A DNA stretch of 64,000 nucleotides. Source: Magnetococcales bacterium. GTDB lineage: Bacteria > Pseudomonadota > Magnetococcia > Magnetococcales > Magnetaquicoccaceae. How positions within the stretch are numbered: position 1 is the stretch's first letter; each line of letters opens with the position of its first letter. Below, piece after piece: positions 56,684 through 64,000 of the stretch. The stretch covers positions 62,001 to 126,000 of the forward strand of contig JADFWP010000001.1 of the NCBI GenBank assembly GCA_015234115.1, given 5' to 3'. The notes below the pieces were generated by a model. That model worked only from the letters and a program-made list of their open reading frames with translations, was not told the origin of the DNA and ran no database searches. A program made the translations under genes and the position numbers.

Positions 56684-57326
56684 GCGATTCCCACCACCAG
56701 CGACCGGCACGCAACTCCTCATTGGCAGAGATGGCGCGGGTGCAGGGGGCGCAACCGATGCTGGGAAAATTCTGGTCATGCAGCACATTGTAAGGCACGG
56801 CATTGGTATGGAGGTAATTCCAGATCTCCTCCTGACTCCACTCCAGCAGAGGATTGAATTTCTCCAACCCGTAAGTCGGATCCGGGGCGCGACTCGCCAA
56901 CCCTTCCCGCGTGACCGCCTGTTCGCGACGCAAGCCGGTCACCCAACTGCCCGCCCCGTGCAATGCCCGTTGCAGAGGCTCGACCTTGCGCACCTGGCAG
57001 CAACTTTTACGCAATTCGACACTTTCATAAAAAGCGTTGGGGCCATGGGTGTTCAGATGCGCTTCCAGCAGATCGTGGCGCGGAAAATAGACCTGGATCG
57101 GAATCCGATAACGGGCCAGGGTCCGATTCATCACATCGTAGGTCTCCTGATGCAACCGCCCGGTATCCAACGTGAATACACGCACTTCCGGGGCGTGTTT
57201 GGCAATCAGATCGATCAATACCTGATCTTCCGCCCCAAAACTGGTGGAAAAACGCGCCTGGGCAAACGCCTGGCCCGCCTGACGCAGCAGTTGAATACTC
57301 TCTTGAATTTTAATGGCAAGACTCAT
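56643..57326 (-). CDS. cysH: Assimilatory APS reductase (CysH type)
   Basis: The 227-residue enzyme reduces adenosine 5'-phosphosulfate to sulfite using thioredoxin or glutaredoxin. Two cysteine pairs (KSCCQVRK near residue 109 and CAPC near 193) bind a [4Fe-4S] cluster, which marks the APS-specific class rather than the PAPS class. The catalytic ECGLH motif lies at the C-terminus. FSTSFGAEDQVL is the PP-loop. It starts after AGGAG and follows the sulfite reductase gene by 49 bp in the same operon. Confidence 0.94.
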   Translation of the reverse strand: MSLAIKIQESIQLLRQAGQAFAQARFSTSFGAEDQVLIDLIAKHAPEVRVFTLDTGRLHQETYDVMNRTLARYRIPIQVYFPRHDLLEAHLNTHGPNAFYESVELRKSCCQVRKVEPLQRALHGAGSWVTGLRREQAVTREGLASRAPDPTYGLEKFNPLLEWSQEEIWNYLHTNAVPYNVLHDQNFPSIGCAPCTRAISANEELRAGRWWWESPVTKECGLHAKSA

Positions 57327-57375
57327 GATACTTCACTCCTGTCCGGTTACGATTTGCAGTTCTTGAAAATGTCCA

Positions 57376-59502
57376 TCAAGCCACTTCACGGTTGTTCACA
57401 GCTTCGCCCAACGCCTCTTCATCAGACCCGTCATCGGGGAGCGCCGCTGGCAGGTAGGGAGAGAGATGCAAGGTGACATCCTCCCCCATCCACAATTGCG
57501 CCAGCTCCAGGGTCCAACGGTCCACATCGCCCAGCAACGCCCCAAAACCACTGTGCGCATCGGGATGACACTCCAGGAAACCTTGCTGTTCACTCAATTC
57601 CAACAGTCTCTGCCCCAACGGACTCCCCAAATAAGGCCGCCGACAGGCCTGAAAGGCAACCTGCTCCAGGTCCAGTTCGGACAGGGCAACCGGCAGCTTG
57701 CTGCTTGCCAGCAACGTTGCGCCCAGTCCCTGCAAAATCTCTCTGGTCCGGACCAGACTGGCCGTCACCTGGCCCAGATTCCACAACTCCTGACAACAAC
57801 TCCGCTCGTGGGCCGCGCGCGCGAAAACGGCCTCGATGTTGAGCTTGCGACTGCCGGCACATTCGTTAAGCCCGGTCTGGGTGGCAAAACCGGCCTGATC
57901 CCGCTGACCCTGGGCCAGTTCTGCCGCCTCCTCTGCGGAGAGTTGATCCAGATCTTTCAGCAGCAGCGCCAGATCCTGCTCCGATTGACCCGTCACCCAG
58001 GCGGAAAACCCCTGTGCGCTCTGACCGCTGCGGGCAAAGGCATCCTGAATGATCTCGACCGCCCGTGGCGCGCGCGCCGCAGGAAAGGAGCCGATACACC
58101 GTCCCAGAACTCCATCCCCGATACCCCGGCCACCGGTCAACAACCGGTAAAAAGGCATGGCAATCCCGTGCGGACGCCGGATCTCACCGGTCAGACCGAT
58201 GTCGCACAGATCCGACTGAACACAGCCGTTCTGACAGCCGGAAACCCGCACTTTCAAGTCAAACGGTCCGCCCGTCAGTTGCCGCGCCAAAAGCGGAGCC
58301 GCCGTCAGCCCCAGGTTGCACACCGCCGACCCCACACACGCCGATACATCGTCCCCGGCCCTGGGCAAACGCAAATTCAACGCTTGCAACAACTCCGGAA
58401 GTTGCTGCAACGCCGAAGCCGTGACATGCAGCAGCAACAGATTCATCTCGGTGGTGATCCGGATCTCCGGAATCGCCAGCCGTGCGGCCAGCGCGCTCAA
58501 TCCCTGCAACTGCTCCAGGGTCAGATCCCCCAACGGCACCTGAACCGGCACGCTGAACAATCCGGATTGCTTCTGCGCCACGACCGCGCGGGTCACTCTC
58601 TGCGGAAAATCCGCAAGCGCGACCGGCACCCACTCACGCTCCGGAATGATCGCGCGCGCCGCACTCCTCATGGTCTGGCGGGTCTGTTTCAGCTCTTCCC
58701 GGTAAAGGCTGCGCAACTGCCCGTCGGCAAAACGCTCCCAGAGAAACTTGAGACGGGCCTTGGATTTCCTTTCCCGATCCGAATGGCGGTGATGCAGTCG
58801 CAACACGGCTTCGACCACAGGCAGCAATTCCGACTCGTTCACCCAGGATTCGAGCCGCTTGCCTTTCCGGGGTTTGTGACCCAGCCCACCGCCCATGCTC
58901 ACCCGATAGCCCAAGTGCCCCTGGGCATCCCGTTCGGCGGTGATCCCCAGATCGTTGAAAGGATCCTGGGCGCACTCCTGCGCACAGCCTGAAACGGCGA
59001 TCTTGAATTTGCGCGGCAGAAAACGGGTCAGGGGGTTGCCCAGATAACGCGCCATCAGACGGTGCACCACCGGCAACACATCGCGCTCTTCCCTGGGACA
59101 GACCCCGGCCAAAGGACAGGCCACGATATTGCGCACCGTCGGTCCCCCGGCTTCGCGGGTGATCAAACCGATCTGGTGGATCCGACGCAACAGCGCCACC
59201 AGTGCGGAACCGGGAATCGATTTGAGCTGGATATCCTGACGGGTGGTCAGATGCACCGAACCCGCATTGGGTAGCGCGTCGAGAATTTCGGTCAGTGCCG
59301 CAAGGCGCGCTGTGGTGATGCATCCTCCGGGCAATTTCAGGCGCACCATGTATTCCCCTGGCTGACGCTGGGTGTAGACCCCCAACGACATCCGCAAGGC
59401 CAGAAATCGGTCCTCATCCAATCTGCCCTGATTGAACAGGGCCAGAGCCTCTTCAAAACGATCCAACTCCTCGTTTATGGCAATCCCGGCGTGGTCATTC
59501 AT
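57376..59502 (-). CDS. cysI: Siroheme [4Fe-4S] sulfite/nitrite reductase with C-terminal extension
   Basis: The 708-residue protein has the duplicated nitrite/sulfite reductase fold: GGCITTARLAALTEI, TTRQDIQLKSI and TVRNIVACPLAGVC in the first half. The second half carries the siroheme and cluster ligands (ACVGSAVCNLG, then SGCQNGCVQSDLCDIG). About 150 residues beyond the usual core (from about 555) contain NECAGSRKLNIEAVFARAAHERSCC, a helical segment that looks like a HEPN-like tail. Sulfite reduction is favoured because it lies next to cysH. The second ATG (MNDHAG) has AGGAG at spacing 9; the first ATG is too close to the site. Confidence 0.9.
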   Translation of the reverse strand: MNDHAGIAINEELDRFEEALALFNQGRLDEDRFLALRMSLGVYTQRQPGEYMVRLKLPGGCITTARLAALTEILDALPNAGSVHLTTRQDIQLKSIPGSALVALLRRIHQIGLITREAGGPTVRNIVACPLAGVCPREERDVLPVVHRLMARYLGNPLTRFLPRKFKIAVSGCAQECAQDPFNDLGITAERDAQGHLGYRVSMGGGLGHKPRKGKRLESWVNESELLPVVEAVLRLHHRHSDRERKSKARLKFLWERFADGQLRSLYREELKQTRQTMRSAARAIIPEREWVPVALADFPQRVTRAVVAQKQSGLFSVPVQVPLGDLTLEQLQGLSALAARLAIPEIRITTEMNLLLLHVTASALQQLPELLQALNLRLPRAGDDVSACVGSAVCNLGLTAAPLLARQLTGGPFDLKVRVSGCQNGCVQSDLCDIGLTGEIRRPHGIAMPFYRLLTGGRGIGDGVLGRCIGSFPAARAPRAVEIIQDAFARSGQSAQGFSAWVTGQSEQDLALLLKDLDQLSAEEAAELAQGQRDQAGFATQTGLNECAGSRKLNIEAVFARAAHERSCCQELWNLGQVTASLVRTREILQGLGATLLASSKLPVALSELDLEQVAFQACRRPYLGSPLGQRLLELSEQQGFLECHPDAHSGFGALLGDVDRWTLELAQLWMGEDVTLHLSPYLPAALPDDGSDEEALGEAVNNREVA

Positions 59503-59508
59503 GCCCAT

Positions 59509-59703
59509 ACACTCCTATTCAACATTAATATTTTGTGATTCACAGCAGACAAATGGTGCCATCCAAAGTGGCCGATCCTGCCACTGCCCCATTTATTTTG
59601 CTTGCAGCATAGCTGGAACCAAAATATAATAATAACAATATAAAATTATTATATAATCGTTTTTGGTGCTAGATCACGAACGGCAATCAACAGGGAGATT
59701 AGT
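59509..59703. promoter_or_regulatory. Divergent control region of the cysI-cysH operon and the cysB-like gene
   Basis: This AT-rich gap separates two divergent transcription units. It holds the element at 59638-59675 that is shared with the region upstream of tusE. It also has a TATAAT (59651-59656) facing the cysB-like gene, about 48 bp before its start. No separate gene is visible. LysR regulators commonly bind such divergent regions, so autoregulation by the cysB-like product is likely. Confidence 0.5.
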
Positions 59704-60690
59704 GTGAAATTTCATCAGCTCAAATATTTGTGCGAGGTGGCGCGACGCGGATTGAACGTGACTGCTGCATCGGAGCGGCTGCACACCTCCCAGTCCGGTG
59801 TATCACGACAGATTCAACTGCTGGAGGAAGAACTCGGCGTGGAGGTTTTTGTGCGCAACGGCAGGCGACTGGTGGGCGTGACCGAATCCGGTCAAATGAT
59901 CCTGGATATCGCAAAACGCATTCTTCATGATACAGAGAATCTGCGCATGGTGGGACGGGAATTCAGTTCCGAAAGCCGGGGCAGCCTGACCATTGCCACC
60001 ACCCACTCCCAGGCCCGTTACGTCCTGCCACGGGTGATTCCCACCTTCATGCAGAAATATCCCAATGTCCGCCTGCGGCTGCATCAGGGCAATCCCCCCC
60101 ATGTGGTGGAGATGGTGGCTTCGGGACAGGCCAATCTGGGAATCGCCACCGAGGCGATTGCCGAGTGCAAGGAGTTGGTCAGCTTTCCATGCATGGAGTG
60201 GCAACATGTCGTGGTGGCGCCGACGGGTCATCCTCTTTCCAAAGAATCCCCGCTCCGGATTGACTCTTTGGCCTGCTATCCGCTCATCACCTACGATATC
60301 GGGTTTGCCGGACGCAGCAAGATCGATCAGACCTTTCAGGACCACGGACTGACCACCAACATCGTCCTGGAGGCCATTGACGCGGACGTGATCAAAACTT
60401 ATGTAGAATTGGGGTTGGGGGTTGGCATCGTGGCGGAAATGGCCTTTGATCCGGTACGCGACAAGAATCTGGAGGCGACCAATGTGGGCGATCTGTTCGG
60501 CATGAACACCACCCGCATCGGCATCAAAAAAGGGGCGCATGTCGCGCGCTATGTGATCGATTTCATGGAACTGGTCGCACCAAGAAAAAAACGCTCGGAA
60601 ATCGAGGCCGTGCTCCAGGGCCATGCGGAGCCGCCCTTGCACACCCCTCTGCCCACGGCAACGCGCCCCTTGCGGAAAGAGTTGGTGTGA
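59704..60690 (+). CDS. cysB: LysR regulator, CysB-like
   Basis: The 328-residue protein has the N-terminal winged helix starting MKFHQLKYLCEVARRGLNVTAASERLHTSQSGVSRQIQLLEEELG. An effector domain (about 93-300) with TTHSQARYVLPRVIPTF and GFAGRSKID follows; this is the CysB/Cbl pattern, whose inducer is O-acetylserine or a derivative. It is divergent from the sulfite and APS reductase operon, which it probably activates. Confidence 0.92.
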   Translation: MKFHQLKYLCEVARRGLNVTAASERLHTSQSGVSRQIQLLEEELGVEVFVRNGRRLVGVTESGQMILDIAKRILHDTENLRMVGREFSSESRGSLTIATTHSQARYVLPRVIPTFMQKYPNVRLRLHQGNPPHVVEMVASGQANLGIATEAIAECKELVSFPCMEWQHVVVAPTGHPLSKESPLRIDSLACYPLITYDIGFAGRSKIDQTFQDHGLTTNIVLEAIDADVIKTYVELGLGVGIVAEMAFDPVRDKNLEATNVGDLFGMNTTRIGIKKGAHVARYVIDFMELVAPRKKRSEIEAVLQGHAEPPLHTPLPTATRPLRKELV

Positions 60691-60728
60691 GCTGTGCTGG
60701 TTGAAATCACCACCGAGGAGATCAAATC

Positions 60729-61649
60729 ATGAGTTTCTGCGACGCACGTCTGCAAGTGTTTCATACGGTTGCCAAACACTTATCATTCACGCGTGCTGCC
60801 GAAGAACTGGAACTGACCCAACCGGCGGTCACTTTTCAGATTCGTCAGTTGGAGGAGCATTTCAACACCAGGCTGTTTGAACGCCAACACAATCGTGTCT
60901 CTTTGACCGAAGCCGGATCCCGTGCCTTTCACTATGCGGGTCGGATCATTGAACTGTATCGTGAGACGGAAAAGAAGATCAATGTCATGACCGGCCACGC
61001 ACGCGGCGAATTCCGTCTGGGTGCCACCACCACGCCGGGCGGCTATCTGGTGCCCGAAATTCTGTGTCGTTATCATGATCTTTTCCCGGGCGTCAAGGTC
61101 AGGCTGAGTCTTCACAACACCGGGATGGTCCTGCGCAAACTGGAAGACGTGACCATCGATATCGGCATGGTGGAAGGACCGGTGGATGAAGAAAAGGTCG
61201 AGGTCGTTCCATGCATGATCGATGAACTGGTTCTGATCCTGCCTCCGCGTCATCCACTGGCCTCTTTGTCGGAAATCTCCGTGACGCATTTGCCGCACTA
61301 CCCATTCATCTCCCGTGAGGAGGGATCCGGAACGCGCGCCGTGATTGCGGCGTTTTTGCAACGATTTGACATTCAATATCATGACATGAAAATTATTCTT
61401 GAGGTTGGAACCACGGAATCGATCAAAAGCGCCGTAGAGGCTGGCATTGGATTCAGCATTGTTTCCAGGATGGCCCTGCAAAAAGAGAGATCATTGAGAT
61501 CCTTGGAGGTGCGACATCTTGGCGAAGGAACTCTGGCGCGACAAATCAATCTGGTCATGGACAAACACCGCATCATCTCGAAAATTACGGATGATTTCAT
61601 CCGCTTCGTTCAAATCGAGTGCAAAAGGATTTCGGCGACCGCTGGCTGA
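60729..61649 (+). CDS. LysR-family regulator
   Basis: The 306-residue protein has a LysR winged helix (LQVFHTVAKHLSFTRAAEELELTQPAVTFQIRQLEEHFNTRLFER) and a periplasmic-binding-like effector domain (about 90-300). The HTH sequence resembles the CbbR/CysL group. The gene follows the CysB-like gene by 38 bp. Control of sulfite reductase genes, as for CysL in Bacillus, would fit the context but is not shown. Confidence 0.9.
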   Translation: MSFCDARLQVFHTVAKHLSFTRAAEELELTQPAVTFQIRQLEEHFNTRLFERQHNRVSLTEAGSRAFHYAGRIIELYRETEKKINVMTGHARGEFRLGATTTPGGYLVPEILCRYHDLFPGVKVRLSLHNTGMVLRKLEDVTIDIGMVEGPVDEEKVEVVPCMIDELVLILPPRHPLASLSEISVTHLPHYPFISREEGSGTRAVIAAFLQRFDIQYHDMKIILEVGTTESIKSAVEAGIGFSIVSRMALQKERSLRSLEVRHLGEGTLARQINLVMDKHRIISKITDDFIRFVQIECKRISATAG

Positions 61650-61782
61650 TGCCAGCATGATCTGGCAGGCGTTTTCCCGCGAAATTTCGCGACTCCGGGT
61701 TGCCATATTGCCGGAGGCATGTTAGATTCATGGGATTTTTCCAGGAAGTCGCCGTCTTCTTTACTTGAAGGATGCCCGTTCC

Positions 61783-64000
<2,218 letters not shown>

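Overview
The window looks like a chromosomal segment of a GC-rich, Gram-negative, non-phototrophic proteobacterium. Supporting signs are SecA, a DnaKJ-GrpE-DapB cluster, a sulfate assimilation regulon, an oxygen-responsive hemerythrin, many c-di-GMP and two-component proteins, and type I secretion substrates. The style (RTX giants, [NiFe]-hydrogenase, sulfur genes, heavy signalling) would fit a microaerophilic alphaproteobacterium-like or Magnetococcia-like lineage, but no 16S rRNA or other lineage marker is present, so this is inference. No tRNA, rRNA, CRISPR array or intact insertion sequence was seen.

Layout. 1-3.2 kb: the N-terminal part of a large DUF4347/RTX protein (minus strand, cut by the window edge) built from near-identical 555-bp repeats. 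3.4-13.6 kb: housekeeping and mixed genes (small membrane protein, comEC, nitrilase-family amidase, grxC, comF, STAS protein, hemerythrin, methyltransferase, REC-GGDEF protein, MFS transporter). 13.8-18.5 kb: grpE-dnaK-dnaJ-dapB on the minus strand, with a sigma-32-like promoter before dnaK and a strong terminator after dapB.

18.8-29.1 kb is the most interesting block. It is a plus-strand array of two paralogous histidine kinases, a CheY-like regulator, a receiver protein with a C-terminal domain that resembles KaiA, a KaiB, a double-domain KaiC, a second divergent KaiB, a PAS-GGDEF protein and a REC-PAS-kinase-REC hybrid. This is a candidate complete KaiA-B-C-type timing system outside cyanobacteria, wired to phosphorelay and c-di-GMP output. 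An intrinsic terminator sits 20 nt before kaiB.

29.6-42.2 kb: a group-3b-like [NiFe]-hydrogenase/sulfhydrogenase operon (hydBGDA), then an unusual fusion of maturation protease and HypF-type carbamoyltransferase, hypC-D-E-A-B, and a translationally linked histidine kinase and response regulator, followed by a Cache-domain chemoreceptor. 42.2-52 kb: rhodanese, universal stress protein, sulfate ABC transporter (sbp-cysT-cysW-cysA), a DsrC/TusE-like protein, and a GAF-GGDEF protein paired with a periplasmic binding protein.

52-56.6 kb: a 4.5-kb module (a chimeric FG-GAP/Calx-beta/RTX protein plus an Rpn/PD-(D/E)XK nuclease) bracketed by 103-bp direct repeats that carry the 3' end of cysH. 56.6-61.6 kb: cysH, a siroheme sulfite reductase with a C-terminal extension, and two LysR regulators. 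The window ends inside secA. Transporter, TusE, APS reductase, sulfite reductase and CysB-like regulator together form a sulfate assimilation and sulfur-relay unit; a shared AT-rich element lies at almost the same distance upstream of tusE and the sulfite reductase gene.
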